Program-made: the position numbers and the translations under genes
Part shown: piece after piece, positions 1-9,394 of the stretch
How positions within the stretch are numbered: position 1 is the stretch's first letter
Layout of the letters: the number at the start of each line of letters is the position of its first letter
The notes under the pieces: model-generated
What the model was told of the DNA's origin: nothing
Database searches by the model: none
The model's input: only the letters and a program-made list of their open reading frames with translations
Assembly: GCA_020633825.1 (NCBI GenBank)
Contig: JACKCV010000003.1
Coordinates: 496,001 to 560,000, forward strand
Reading direction: 5' to 3'
Source: Fibrobacteria bacterium
GTDB taxonomy: Bacteria > Fibrobacterota > Fibrobacteria > UBA5070
Length of the DNA: 64,000 nucleotides

Positions 1-206
1 AAATATCTACGACAACGCTTTCTTCAGAATTCTGATTACACTTTGCGCAAAAGTGCGCTCCTCCGGCCTCCAATTCGGCTTTTCCCTGAAGACTTGGAAC
101 GAAGGAAACCACGGGAAACCCCAGGACCCCCCGGCCTTCGCCCCTAGGACGCCCACCTTTCCTCAAGCCGCGATCTGGAACCTCTCTCGGAGGTGCCGGA
201 AAGGAG

Positions 207-662
207 TCAGCTGGCCTGCTCGAGGAGGAAATCGGATTCCCACAGCACCAATTCCTGGCGCAGGTCCCAGACCTCGCGCTCGCGCAGGAACGCCATGAAT
301 TCCCGGTCGAAGCTGCGAACATGCCGCGCGGTCCAATCGGACATGGCCTGGAAGACCTCGCGCGAAACCACCCCTTCGGCCTCGCGGAACGAGCGCAGGT
401 GCTCCAGCAAAGCGGCAACCTGCCGCCGATGGTCCCGCCGATGGCGAGCCGTGTCGGGGTACTCGAGACTTGCCATTTCCGCTTCTTCCCACTCGAAATG
501 GCTGCGGATCTCGTCGATGAAACGCACCCATTCGTTGAGAAACCGCGGAGAATCCTGCGGCATCACGGCCAGTCGGGCGATCCCGTCGAGCAGCGAGCGA
601 TGCTGGTGATCGATTTCATCGTGTCCGAGGAGATCGAGCGACTTGTCCATTGAGGATTCCAC
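207..662 (-). CDS. Bacteriohemerythrin
   Basis: Single-domain hemerythrin of 151 residues, a cytoplasmic four-helix bundle that binds O2 at a di-iron centre. The full ligand set is visible at canonical spacing: His21 (in an IDHQH motif), His55, Glu59 (in HFEWEE), His74, His78, His114 and Asp119. Length matches stand-alone bacteriohemerythrins. An internal Met5 is an alternative start. It begins about 20 bases after the stop of the upstream diguanylate cyclase on the same strand, so the two are probably co-transcribed. That context suggests O2 or redox information feeding, or running alongside, c-di-GMP output. The family assignment is firm; the link to c-di-GMP is inference. Confidence 0.93.
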   Translation of the reverse strand: MESSMDKSLDLLGHDEIDHQHRSLLDGIARLAVMPQDSPRFLNEWVRFIDEIRSHFEWEEAEMASLEYPDTARHRRDHRRQVAALLEHLRSFREAEGVVSREVFQAMSDWTARHVRSFDREFMAFLREREVWDLRQELVLWESDFLLEQAS

Positions 663-683
663 GATCCAACAATAGAAAAGGCA

Positions 684-1784
684 TCACCCCGCGACGACGC
701 GATCTCGCCCTTCCTCCTTGGCCTGGTACATGGCCTCGTCGGCCCGTGCCAGCCAATCCCCGACCTCGCCATCGCCTTCGAATCCCGCCACCCCGACGGA
801 AAGCCGGACCTGGATCTCCACGCCTTCCCAGGCCACGACCAGTTGACGGCACCGTTCCAACAGGCGGGTGGCGAGCATGGTCCCCGTCGACACGTCGTCT
901 TCGCTGAGGACGACCACGAATTCCTCTCCGCCGTAGCGGGCGACGAAATCGCCGCGTCGAGGGAAGGATTTGGCCAACAGGTCGGCGACGGACTTCAGGA
1001 CCGCGTCCCCGGCCTGGTGGCCGTGGGTGTCGTTGACGTTCTTGAAGTGGTCGAGATCGATCATCAAGAGACACGCCGATCGTCCCGACAGGACGGCGAT
1101 GGCGTGGATGTTCCGGAGGTGTTCGTCGAGACTCGCCCGGTTGTACAGACGCGTCAATCCATCGATGGCCATTTCCTTGCGCGTGTGCGCCAACTCGGCC
1201 TTCAGCGATTCCAACTGGCGGGCGATGGCGGCCATCTCGGAGCGTTGACGATCTTCCCTCTCCCGGACCGCCGAAGCGATCTGTTCCACCGCCGAAAGCA
1301 CCTCCTTGCGGAGATGGCTGGGGTTTTCGCTGGCGGCGGCGGCCTTCAACCGATGCAATTGCCCGTCGACCTTGCCATCGGAGGCCCGATCGAGGACCAC
1401 GTTGCGCCCCAGGCGATGGGCCAGGCCCACCACGGTGTCGGCCATGTCGCGCATGGTCTTGGTGACCCAATGGCGCTCGCGGCGACGATGGGTCGAGACA
1501 TTTTCCGCCAAGGTCCTCAGGGTGGAGGGGTCCCGGCTCTCGACCCGGCGAGCCATCTCCTCGAAGCGCGCGCGCACCTCGTCGCCATCGGCGTCGTCCA
1601 TGTCGAAGGAACCCTCCCCCACGGCGCGCAACGTCTCGGCCAGGGCGCGCACCAAGCCGGGATCCGGAGGCTCCCCTACGGAGGATTCGCCGACATCGCT
1701 GGGTGCCCCTACGGAAGAAGGAGGGGGGTGGAACGGATCGTCGTCCGACTCCAGCAGCTGGTTGATGAAATTTCGAATCCCCAT
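684..1784 (-). CDS. Diguanylate cyclase (GGDEF domain)
   Basis: Probable c-di-GMP synthase of 366 residues. The C-terminal 165 residues are a GGDEF domain with an intact GGEEF active-site motif at 285-289. An RxxD inhibitory site (RRGD) lies exactly five residues upstream at 276-279, so product feedback inhibition is expected. The N-terminal 190 residues are predicted helical with no recognised sensor domain and no membrane segment. I chose the ATG at 1784 because a GGAG lies five bases upstream; the open frame continues to 2312 but runs antisense into the TatD gene. The bacteriohemerythrin gene follows directly and is the obvious candidate sensor partner. Confidence 0.92.
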   Translation of the reverse strand: MGIRNFINQLLESDDDPFHPPPSSVGAPSDVGESSVGEPPDPGLVRALAETLRAVGEGSFDMDDADGDEVRARFEEMARRVESRDPSTLRTLAENVSTHRRRERHWVTKTMRDMADTVVGLAHRLGRNVVLDRASDGKVDGQLHRLKAAAASENPSHLRKEVLSAVEQIASAVREREDRQRSEMAAIARQLESLKAELAHTRKEMAIDGLTRLYNRASLDEHLRNIHAIAVLSGRSACLLMIDLDHFKNVNDTHGHQAGDAVLKSVADLLAKSFPRRGDFVARYGGEEFVVVLSEDDVSTGTMLATRLLERCRQLVVAWEGVEIQVRLSVGVAGFEGDGEVGDWLARADEAMYQAKEEGRDRVVAG

Positions 1785-1866
1785 GGAACTCCGATTCCCT
1801 TCGGCACAGGTGCATCCGTCGCCCATCATGGGCTCTTCGACTCCCTGACATCCTACCATTTGCGAC

Positions 1867-2580
1867 ATGCCACCGACCGTACCGGAATCATTCCCGGCAA
1901 CCTGGAGCCGCCCCGTCGACGCCCATGTCCACGGATCGGTCGATCGGAGCCGACGGCTGGCCCTGCGGGTGGTCGACCCCGGATCCACGATTGCGGAGGA
2001 TCGACCCCGGTGCTGGGGACTCCACCCCTGGACCCTGGAAGAGGCCACCTGGGGGGAACGCTTCGAAACGCTGGCCGCGCAGGCGCGTCGCGGCGAGCTC
2101 GACGCCTTGGGCGAGACGGGCATGGACCGGCTCCGCGGGCCCGACCTCTCCCTCCAGGAGGACGCCTTCAGGGCGCATCGGGACCTGTCGGAGGAACTCC
2201 GCCTCCCTTTGGTGGTCCACAACGTCCGCTGCGGGAGCGAGCTCCTGCGCTTGCGGAAATCCCACCGCTCCGACCTCCCTTGGCTGCTCCACGGCTGGAC
2301 GGGATCCGTCACGCAAGCCCGTCAATTCCTGGATGCCGGATGCCTCCTGGGGCTGGGCCGGGACCTCCTGCATCCCGAGTCCCCCAGGCGCGCGCTGCTG
2401 GCCCGAATCCCCCGGGACTCCTGGCTCCTGGAAACCGACGATTCCTCCCTGCCCATCGAGAAGTTGGAGATCGTGGCGGGGTCCATCACCGGCCAGGATC
2501 TCCAGGAACTTCGACGGCAGCAACACGAAACCTTCGCCCGGTTCCTGGGGACTCCCCGGCACCCGTCCTTCCCGGGATGA
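1867..2580 (+). CDS. TatD-family metal-dependent hydrolase
   Basis: Protein of 237 residues with the ordered metal-ligand motifs of the TatD amidohydrolase superfamily: DAHVH at 18-22, LGETGMD (bridging Glu), VVHN, LLHGW and ETDDS near the C-terminus. TatD enzymes are cytoplasmic metal-dependent nucleases or hydrolases; substrate here is unknown. It is slightly shorter than the roughly 260 residues typical of TatD/YcfH. It is divergent from the diguanylate cyclase and convergent with the response regulator, so it appears monocistronic. The fold call is safe; DNase activity is family knowledge only. Confidence 0.85.
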   Translation: MPPTVPESFPATWSRPVDAHVHGSVDRSRRLALRVVDPGSTIAEDRPRCWGLHPWTLEEATWGERFETLAAQARRGELDALGETGMDRLRGPDLSLQEDAFRAHRDLSEELRLPLVVHNVRCGSELLRLRKSHRSDLPWLLHGWTGSVTQARQFLDAGCLLGLGRDLLHPESPRRALLARIPRDSWLLETDDSSLPIEKLEIVAGSITGQDLQELRRQQHETFARFLGTPRHPSFPG

Positions 2581-2640
2581 ACTCCGGCCCATCTCGTCGG
2601 GGAGAACGGGCCCCTTCGAGAGCGGTTCCCGGTTGGCGCT

Positions 2641-2671
2641 GGATCCCCCCGCCGCAACAGGGGGGGGGATC
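2641..2671. terminator. GC-rich inverted repeat between convergent genes
   Basis: A GGATCCCCCC arm and a GGGGGGGATC arm flank a nine-base loop between the convergent TatD and receiver genes, touching the receiver's stop codon. There is no clear U-tract on either strand, so termination is plausible but unproven. Confidence 0.4.
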
Positions 2672-3065
2672 AGAGCGGCTGGAATCCGAATTCGGCGAGC
2701 TTCTCCCGGAGAAGCCGCGTTTCGACCGGTTTGACCAGATAGTCGTCGGCCTGTTCCCGGAAGGCCGTGATCACGTTCTCGCGATCGTCCTGGGCAGTGA
2801 CCATCATGACCTTGCAAAAGGCGCGACGCGCGGGATCCTTGGCTTCGATGTCGCGCAGACCGGCCAGGACATCGTGTCCGGACAGTTCGGGCAACTGGAT
2901 GTCGAGGCAGACCAGGTCGTAGACCACTCCGGCCAGGCGACCCTTCTTGAAGGCTTCCAGTCCCTCGGCGCCGTTGGCCGCCACGTGCACCTCGCCGTAC
3001 TCCTGGAGCACTCGCTGCAGGATGAGCCGGCTGGTGAAATCATCTTCGACGACCAAGGAAAGCAT
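2670..3065 (-). CDS. Single-domain response regulator (CheY-like)
   Basis: Stand-alone receiver domain of 131 residues with no output domain. Acidic pair Asp8/Asp9, phospho-acceptor Asp55 (CLDIQLP), switch Thr90 and Lys112 (VKP) are all present, so it should be phosphorylatable by a histidine kinase. A strong AGGAG ribosome site precedes the ATG by six bases. It lies 84 bases downstream of the RluA-type gene on the same strand and could be read through from it. No histidine kinase is encoded in the window, so its partner is elsewhere. Confidence 0.9.
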   Translation of the reverse strand: MLSLVVEDDFTSRLILQRVLQEYGEVHVAANGAEGLEAFKKGRLAGVVYDLVCLDIQLPELSGHDVLAGLRDIEAKDPARRAFCKVMMVTAQDDRENVITAFREQADDYLVKPVETRLLREKLAEFGFQPL

Positions 3066-3149
3066 GGCGTACTCCTGGGCGGGACAGGCACGAGAGAATT
3101 GAGGACCCTCCCATTATCCCATTCGCGAGGGGGGCTGTCCAGACGGACT

Positions 3150-4094
3150 CTACACCAACTCGGACACTCCGGGCAGGGAGCACTCCAGCAGATCCGGTAG
3201 ATTCCTGGTCCCGGAGGGAAACCGCAAGGAGGCGGCATGCAGCCACATCCGGGAAGCTCCCACCAGGTCCGCGACCTGCTCGGCAGGAGCCCCCGCGGCG
3301 CGAGCCAGGAAGCCCTCTCCTCCCCGTCCGTCGTAGAGGAGATCCCCCAGGATGGGGAAACCCGCATGCTCCAGATGCGCGCGGATCTGGTGCAGTCGCC
3401 CCTGCCGCGGAAAGACCTCGAGCCAGGTTCCGCGCCCGGAGGAATCGGGGCCCATCACCCGGAACTCGGTGCGGCACTCCTTGCCATCGGATCGGACTCC
3501 CTGACGCATCGGGATCCGGGGATCCCCCGCCGGTCCCAACGGCATCTCCACGGTGAAGGCTCCTTCGGGCCTCCCCCGCACGAGTGCGAGGTAGCGCTTT
3601 TCCACCCGGCGTTCGGAAAAATGGCGCGCCAGAGCCGCCAAGGCATCTCCCCTGGCGAACAAGACCAGGCCCGAGGTGTCGCGATCGAGACGGTGCACCG
3701 GGGACCATTCCGATCCCGACAGGCGCCGCACTTGCCACACCAGGGATTGACGGAAGATCCGGGTGGTGCTGTGCACGGGCATGCCGGCGGGTTTGGAAAC
3801 CGTCAGCCAGTCCTCCGCGCAATGCAGGTAGGACCAATCGGTGGGAACCTGAGGCTCCTCGAAGGTCCCGTGCACGTAGGCCAGACTTCCCCGGCCGGGG
3901 AGGACCGAATCGGGAACCCGGTTGGCGATCCCATCGAGACGCACATCCCCCTCGAGGATCCGCATCCTCCAGGTTTCCCGGCTCTGGTAGGCGAAGCGCC
4001 CGGACAGGTAGTCGAGCAGGGTCGACCCCGCCGCGGAAGCCGGCAAGGGACTCTCGAACACGTAGGGGGCGTGGTCGCCGGGGAGCAGGGCCAT
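3150..4094 (-). CDS. RluA-family RNA pseudouridine synthase
   Basis: Protein of 314 residues that should isomerise uridine to pseudouridine in rRNA or tRNA. An S4-like N-terminal segment (about 20-75) precedes the catalytic domain. The RluA signature HRLDRDTSGLVLFA carries the catalytic Asp. The PRQGRLHQIRAH motif follows. The start ATG overlaps the mutS stop (TGATG, one shared base), which fixes this start and implies translational coupling to mutS. The target position (RluC/RluD-like or tRNA) cannot be told from sequence alone. Confidence 0.92.
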   Translation of the reverse strand: MALLPGDHAPYVFESPLPASAAGSTLLDYLSGRFAYQSRETWRMRILEGDVRLDGIANRVPDSVLPGRGSLAYVHGTFEEPQVPTDWSYLHCAEDWLTVSKPAGMPVHSTTRIFRQSLVWQVRRLSGSEWSPVHRLDRDTSGLVLFARGDALAALARHFSERRVEKRYLALVRGRPEGAFTVEMPLGPAGDPRIPMRQGVRSDGKECRTEFRVMGPDSSGRGTWLEVFPRQGRLHQIRAHLEHAGFPILGDLLYDGRGGEGFLARAAGAPAEQVADLVGASRMWLHAASLRFPSGTRNLPDLLECSLPGVSELV

Positions 4095-6715
4095 CAGGAA
4101 TCCAGGGTGTCGCGCAACCGTTGCACCAGGAGCAGGGCCTCCATGGGAGTCATGCGCAACGGATCCGCTTCCCGGATCATGTCGGCGACGGTCTCGACCT
4201 TGGGGTCGGATCCGAACAGGGACAACTGCACCTTGGGTTCCCGGGCCACGGGAACCGGCGGCGAGCGGCGCTTGCCGATGGTGAGCTCCTGCGCCTCCAA
4301 CTGGAGGAGGATGCCTTGCGCCCGTTCCAGGACGGATTCCGGCACCCCCGCCATGCGGGCCACGTGAAGACCGTAGGAACTGTCGCAGGCTCCCGGAACC
4401 ACCCGGTGCAGGAAGACGATGCGTCCCTCGTGCTCGCGCACCCGCACCTGCAGATTCTCCACGCGGGGCAGGCGGTCGGCGAGCACGGTGAGCTCGTGGT
4501 AATGGGTGGCGAACAGGGTCTTGGCCGCGATGGCGGGATTCTCGTGCAGCGACTCGCAGATGGCCCACGCCAGGGACAACCCGTCGAAGGTGCTGGTCCC
4601 GCGGCCCACCTCGTCGAGCAGCACCAGGCTCGCGGGCGTGGCGTTGTGGAGGATGTTGGCGGTCTCGATCATCTCCACCAGGAAGGTCGACTGGCCGCGG
4701 GTGAGGCGATCGGCAGCCCCCACCCGGGTGAAGACGCGGTCGACCAAGGGAAGGAAGGCGCGCGAGGCGGCGATGGGACAGCCGCACTGGGCCATCACCA
4801 CGGCCAGACCCGTCTGGCGGAGGTAGGTGGACTTGCCGCCCATGTTGGGGCCCGTCACCAGTTGGATCTGGGGGCCCTCGCCGTCGAGGAGCACGTCGTT
4901 GGCCACGAAGGGAACATCGGGGTGGAGCGATTCCAGGACCGGGTGGCGCAGGTCGCGCAGGTCAAGCTTGGAGCCTTCGTGGAATTCGGGGCGCACCCAA
5001 CGGAACTCCTCGGCGGCGTGCGCGAAGGAAGCCAGGGTGTCGGCCGCGGCCAGGCTCCGTGCGATGGACTGCACCCGATCGAGCTGGGCGGCGAGGTCGT
5101 CGCGCAGTCCGCAGAACAGCGCGAACTCCCGCTCGCGGATCTTCTCGTCGGCCCCCAGGACCTGCTCCTCCCAACGTTTCATGTCGGGGGTGGTGTAGCG
5201 CTCCGCCCCCGTGAGGGTCTGGATGCGCTGGTAGTCGTCGGGAATGCGGTCGGAATGCGTCTTGGTGACTTCGATGTAGTAGCCGAAGACCTTGTTGTAC
5301 CCCACCTTGAGGGTGGAGATCCCGGTGCGATCCCGCTCGGTCTGCTGGAGGGCGGCCAGGGCCTCCCGACCTTCCCGCGCGCCCGCTTCGAGCGAGGCGA
5401 TCTCCTCGTCGGCTCCCGGGCGGACCAGCCCCCCGTCGCGCACCGACAACGGCGGGGCCTCGACCAGCAGACGACGGATTCCGTCCCCCATGCGCGAAAC
5501 GTCCTCCAGCGACCCGGCCAGCCCGGCCAGGAGGGGATCCCGGGTCGCGAGCAGACGCTCCCCCACCTGCTGGGCGTGGAGCAGGCCCCGTGCGGCTCCC
5601 ACCAGGTCGCGCGCGTTCACCCGCAACGTGGCGAGCTTGCCTCCCAAGCGTTCCAGGTCGGGAATCCCCGCCAGGCTTTCCCGCAGCGATTCCAGGTCGT
5701 CGCGCGAGGTGCGGAGGACTTCCACGGCCTGCTGGCGTCCGGCGATGGCGGGCAGGTCCATGAGGGGACGGGCCAGCCAACGACGGAGCAGACGCGAACC
5801 CATCGCCGTGCGGCAGCGATCGAGCAGGCCGGCGAGGCTCGCCGAACGGTCGTCCTCGTGCAGAGGCCGCAGGATCTCGAGGTTGCGCAGGGTGGATCCA
5901 TCCATGGCCAGGTGCGGATCGCGGCCACGCGGCCACAATCCCCGCACGTGCACCAGGTTGCGCCGTCCCTCGTCGGCGGCGTAGCGCAAGGCCCCGGCGG
6001 CGGCCCGCAAAGCGGCCTCCTGGTCGCTCCATCCGAACCCCTCGAGGGACACGGTGCCGAAATGTTCGTTGAGGGACCGGTGTGCGGCGGGAGTTCCGGG
6101 GAAGAACCCCGGGGAGAGCGCCCACTGGCCTTCCAGGTCCTGCAATTCCGTGGGGGCGTGGCTCAGACTCTCGTTCCACAGGACCTCCACGGGTCCGAGG
6201 TTCTCCATCTCGGCCAGCACGGCGTCGCGCGGTCCCTGGAGCGCTTCGAACCGTCCGGTGGTCAGATCCAGGGCCGCCAGTCCCCACGGCTCCTCGCGCC
6301 CGGCGGAAAGCAGGGCGCACAGGAGGTTGTCGGAGCGTTCATCGAGGCAGGCGTCGTGCAGCGTGGTCCCTCGGGATACCACCTCGATGACGTCACGCTT
6401 GACGATGCCCTTGGCCTGGGCGGGATCTTCGGTCTGTTCGCACACCGCCACCTTGCGGCCGGCACTCACCAGACGGGGAAGGTACCGCTCGATCTGGTGG
6501 TGGGGAAAACCCGCCAGGGGAACCTTCTCGGCGGCTCCGTTGCCGCGCTGGGTCAGGGTGATGCCGAGGATCTTGGCGGTATCGACGGCATCCTGCCCGA
6601 AGGTTTCGTAGAAGTCGCCCATCCGGTACAACAGGATGGCATCCCCCACCCGGGCCTTCAGGCCCAGGTATTGTTTCATCAGCGGGGTTTCTTCCCCGGA
6701 TGCGGCTTTGGCCAT
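4094..6715 (-). CDS. mutS: DNA mismatch repair protein MutS
   Basis: Full-length MutS of 873 residues. The N-terminal mismatch-reading motif GDFYETF (Phe-x-Glu) is present. The C-terminal ATPase has Walker A TGPNMGGKST, Walker B LVLLDEVGRGTSTFDG and the FATHYHEL switch motif. It recognises mispairs and recruits MutL; no mutL lies in this window. A GGAGG lies upstream of the chosen ATG. An RluA-family gene overlaps its stop codon, an unusual neighbour for mutS. Length and motif order are canonical, with no sign of decay. Confidence 0.98.
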   Translation of the reverse strand: MAKAASGEETPLMKQYLGLKARVGDAILLYRMGDFYETFGQDAVDTAKILGITLTQRGNGAAEKVPLAGFPHHQIERYLPRLVSAGRKVAVCEQTEDPAQAKGIVKRDVIEVVSRGTTLHDACLDERSDNLLCALLSAGREEPWGLAALDLTTGRFEALQGPRDAVLAEMENLGPVEVLWNESLSHAPTELQDLEGQWALSPGFFPGTPAAHRSLNEHFGTVSLEGFGWSDQEAALRAAAGALRYAADEGRRNLVHVRGLWPRGRDPHLAMDGSTLRNLEILRPLHEDDRSASLAGLLDRCRTAMGSRLLRRWLARPLMDLPAIAGRQQAVEVLRTSRDDLESLRESLAGIPDLERLGGKLATLRVNARDLVGAARGLLHAQQVGERLLATRDPLLAGLAGSLEDVSRMGDGIRRLLVEAPPLSVRDGGLVRPGADEEIASLEAGAREGREALAALQQTERDRTGISTLKVGYNKVFGYYIEVTKTHSDRIPDDYQRIQTLTGAERYTTPDMKRWEEQVLGADEKIREREFALFCGLRDDLAAQLDRVQSIARSLAAADTLASFAHAAEEFRWVRPEFHEGSKLDLRDLRHPVLESLHPDVPFVANDVLLDGEGPQIQLVTGPNMGGKSTYLRQTGLAVVMAQCGCPIAASRAFLPLVDRVFTRVGAADRLTRGQSTFLVEMIETANILHNATPASLVLLDEVGRGTSTFDGLSLAWAICESLHENPAIAAKTLFATHYHELTVLADRLPRVENLQVRVREHEGRIVFLHRVVPGACDSSYGLHVARMAGVPESVLERAQGILLQLEAQELTIGKRRSPPVPVAREPKVQLSLFGSDPKVETVADMIREADPLRMTPMEALLLVQRLRDTLDS

Positions 6716-6794
6716 GGCTTCCGGACCTCCGATCCAACACGTCCGTGGTGGCAGGCAAATTTAGGTACCTGCTCGCCCGCCCGATGCTTCGGCC

Positions 6795-8168
6795 TTAGAA
6801 TATGGTCTTCCAGCCTAGGCGCCAGTCGATCCCGAACGACGCGTTCGCACGCCTCCGGAGCGAGGCCGGCCCCGTATCCCCTCCTTCGACGGGGTCGTGG
6901 GCCCCACCGAGGAACAGGTCGTTCACCACCCCAAACCCCACGAACCAGGAGGTCCTCTCCACGAGAATATCGATCTCGGAGCGCAGGAGCCAGGCTTCCG
7001 CCTTCCAGACATACTGGTCGAAGGTCCGGGTGGAATTGCCCTCGAGGCGCACTTGCTGATTGAGGACACCCGTGCCGCACTTCAACCTCGCAGGGAAATC
7101 CTGATCCTTCAGGAAGCGACGCCACACTCCCACCTGGGCGTTCCTGCTCCACCCGAGAGTGCCGAAGCTCCCTGCCGCAGCCCCCAATCCTGCGCTGGCG
7201 AACCCTCCCCAGGTCCCTGTACCTTCGAAGTCGTGTGAGAACATCGCCTCGAGGTCCCATGACCTCTCTTCGGGCTCCCCCCTTTCCCAGGTCCAAGGAA
7301 AGTGGAACGATCCACCTCCGACCGCCACCGCGAACTCATTTCGCTTCGGGATGGTTCGGTAACGAGTCCGGATCGAATCCCGGGCGGAGCGCCAGGCGGG
7401 GGATTCCAATCCATACAAGGGAATCAGGAGTCCAATCCCGAATCCAAAGCGAGGGTCCCCCTCCGAGGCTGATCGGACCCTCGGCGGCAGCTCGGGTTCG
7501 AGGATGTCCTGACGCCAATCGACCGAGTGCGCCAGAGGAAAGCCCCACGAGAGGCCGGCTTCGAGCCAATAAACCCGCACCATCAAATCGAGGTCCACAT
7601 CCAGACTGGACCACTCCCGATCCAAGGTCGAGGTCCGACGAGTTGGAGTTCCATCGAAGTGGAAGGATCCGTATTCGAGATGCTCTGTCCCGTGTACCAG
7701 GGATGCGCCAGCTCGAAGGAACGGGGCGACCTGGTTCCAACGAAAAGGATCCCAGAGGACCTTCGATTGGAACAAGTTGACGGACCCGTCGTTGGCCAAG
7801 GGCTCGTGGAAATCAGGCAACCCCAGGTCGAGGAATTCCAGTGGAAGAACCTGATGCTCCCGTGGCCCTCCGCCGAAGGTGAACTCGAAGCCAAGAGGCC
7901 TGGATGCCGAGATGTAACGCACGGTACCACCGACGATCCGGGCATCCATCGAATTCCAGCGTGTTCCAGGTTCCGAACCCGCCCCGCCCACGACGGTGCC
8001 CGTCGGGACGTCGAAATTCCAGGACTCCATGCCGACCGCCCACGCGGAGAGGGGTCTCTCCGCTGCGACCGTCTGGCTCACAAGCTGCAAGACTCCCACT
8101 GCCGTCGCGGCGAGAAGCCCATCGAGCCGACCAGGGAACGCCATCGCCATGTCGCCCCCTGGGCGCAT
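6795..8168 (-). CDS. Exported beta-rich protein, probable outer-membrane protein
   Basis: I do not recognise a family. The 457-residue product begins with a signal peptide (hydrophobic stretch LLAATAVGVLQLVS, cleavage likely after a VAA). The rest is rich in Trp, Gly, Phe and alternating polar/apolar stretches typical of a beta-barrel, and ends in IF, an aromatic C-terminus common in outer-membrane barrels. The ATG at 8168 shares one base with the scpB stop (TGATG), suggesting coupling. A second ATG at 8150, with AGGGGG four bases upstream, is an equally credible start and gives a tidier signal peptide. Function unknown. Confidence 0.7.
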   Translation of the reverse strand: MRPGGDMAMAFPGRLDGLLAATAVGVLQLVSQTVAAERPLSAWAVGMESWNFDVPTGTVVGGAGSEPGTRWNSMDARIVGGTVRYISASRPLGFEFTFGGGPREHQVLPLEFLDLGLPDFHEPLANDGSVNLFQSKVLWDPFRWNQVAPFLRAGASLVHGTEHLEYGSFHFDGTPTRRTSTLDREWSSLDVDLDLMVRVYWLEAGLSWGFPLAHSVDWRQDILEPELPPRVRSASEGDPRFGFGIGLLIPLYGLESPAWRSARDSIRTRYRTIPKRNEFAVAVGGGSFHFPWTWERGEPEERSWDLEAMFSHDFEGTGTWGGFASAGLGAAAGSFGTLGWSRNAQVGVWRRFLKDQDFPARLKCGTGVLNQQVRLEGNSTRTFDQYVWKAEAWLLRSEIDILVERTSWFVGFGVVNDLFLGGAHDPVEGGDTGPASLRRRANASFGIDWRLGWKTIF

Positions 8169-9394
8169 CACTCCTCTTCCTGCTCCCGCGTGGTAAGCAC
8201 CCCACCGGGGGCGACCTGGGGCAACAAGGAGCGGCTCTGCACCAATTCTTCGAACTCGGCCAAGCGGGGAAGGTCGTCGGGGAGTTTGTTGATGCCGAAG
8301 TATTCGAGGAAGTCCTTGGTCGTGCCGTAGGTGAGGGGACGCCCCACCGCATCGGTGCGTCCCGAAACCGTGACCAGACGCTTCTCCAGCAGTTTCTTCA
8401 GGGCACCGTCGGCCGAGACACCGCGAACGGCCTCGATCTCGGCCTTCGTGATGGGTTGTTTGTAGGCGATCACCGCGAGGGTTTCGAGCACGGCCTGCGA
8501 CAACCGCTTGGCCTGGCTTTCCTTGAAGAGGCCCCGCAACCAGGGATACAACTCGGGACGCGTGCGCAGACGCCACCCTCCGGCAGTGGAAACGACCTCG
8601 TAGGGGTGTTTCCCCTCCAGGAGACGCTTGTTGATGGAAACCACCAACTTCTGCACCTTGGCCGCCGACAGGGCCGGATCGACCAGCTCACGCAGGTTCC
8701 GCAGCGACAAGAGGTCGGTGGCCGCGAACAAGGCCGCCTCGACGAGGATTTCGTCGTCGGGGCGGGGAATTCCAGGATCTTCCAGATCGAGCTCCGCCTC
8801 CTCGTAGTAGCCGGAAGCCTGGACGGAGGCATCTCCCTCCGGGGTGGAAGGGGTCGCCGACGCATCCGTCTCCAGCTCCGAGCCCCCCTCGGGCTCCTCG
8901 GATTCAGGAGATTCCGCCCGAGGGACCTCCGAAGCGTCTTCGGGCGAGGCGGAATGGGGATCGGCCGACTGCGCATCGGCGGAGGAGTCGGATTCGTCCT
9001 CCATCGGGACGGATTCCGGCGGAGCTACCGCGGAGACGACCTCCACGCCGTCTTGGGCGAGGTCCTCGAAGACCCCTTCAGCGTCGGCATCGGAAGGCTC
9101 GTCGGTGACGTCATCGGCCTCGGCGTCGGCGTCGGTCTCCGGCACATCGGGGGAGACGATCTCCTCCCCGCCTTGGGGCTCCTGGGATTCCGGGAACTCG
9201 CGATCCGCGGACAGGTCGGATTCCTCCGATGCGGAGCCGAGCATTTCCACGGACTCCTCCAGGAATTCGCGCAGGGAAGGATCCTGGATGTCTTCGAGCT
9301 CCTGCGGGGAGGGCTGGACGAACTCGGCCTCCAGCGAGGTCTCGGGAACTCCGTCCTGCTCGGGTCCGTCGGAAAGGGGCGTCGATTCATCCAT
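8168..9394 (-). CDS. scpB: Segregation and condensation protein B with long acidic N-terminal extension
   Basis: The C-terminal 190 residues are ScpB, the winged-helix kleisin-binding subunit of the SMC-ScpAB condensin. Visible markers are ILVEAALFAATD, the winged-helix region ETLAVIAYKQPITKAEIEAV and GRPLTYGTTKDFLEYFG. The product is 408 residues, about twice the usual ScpB length. The extra roughly 215 N-terminal residues are almost entirely Asp, Glu, Ser and Pro, strongly acidic and presumably disordered. The ATG at 9394 has CAGGAGA upstream; earlier in-frame codons lie in non-coding sequence. No scpA is adjacent. The exported protein gene overlaps its stop. Confidence 0.9.
   Translation of the reverse strand: MDESTPLSDGPEQDGVPETSLEAEFVQPSPQELEDIQDPSLREFLEESVEMLGSASEESDLSADREFPESQEPQGGEEIVSPDVPETDADAEADDVTDEPSDADAEGVFEDLAQDGVEVVSAVAPPESVPMEDESDSSADAQSADPHSASPEDASEVPRAESPESEEPEGGSELETDASATPSTPEGDASVQASGYYEEAELDLEDPGIPRPDDEILVEAALFAATDLLSLRNLRELVDPALSAAKVQKLVVSINKRLLEGKHPYEVVSTAGGWRLRTRPELYPWLRGLFKESQAKRLSQAVLETLAVIAYKQPITKAEIEAVRGVSADGALKKLLEKRLVTVSGRTDAVGRPLTYGTTKDFLEYFGINKLPDDLPRLAEFEELVQSRSLLPQVAPGGVLTTREQEEE

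Noticed and set aside
53..298. Short open frame at the window start
   Set aside because: No ribosome site, biased composition and overlap with the bacteriohemerythrin gene.
843..3200. Plus-strand open frame of 785 codons
   Set aside because: It is antisense to the diguanylate cyclase and receiver genes and out of frame with the TatD gene; no ribosome site.
3584..7063. Open frame of 1159 codons opposite mutS
   Set aside because: It mirrors mutS on the other strand in a high-GC genome; composition is Gly/His/Gln-rich and shows no domain, while the mutS strand has full motifs.
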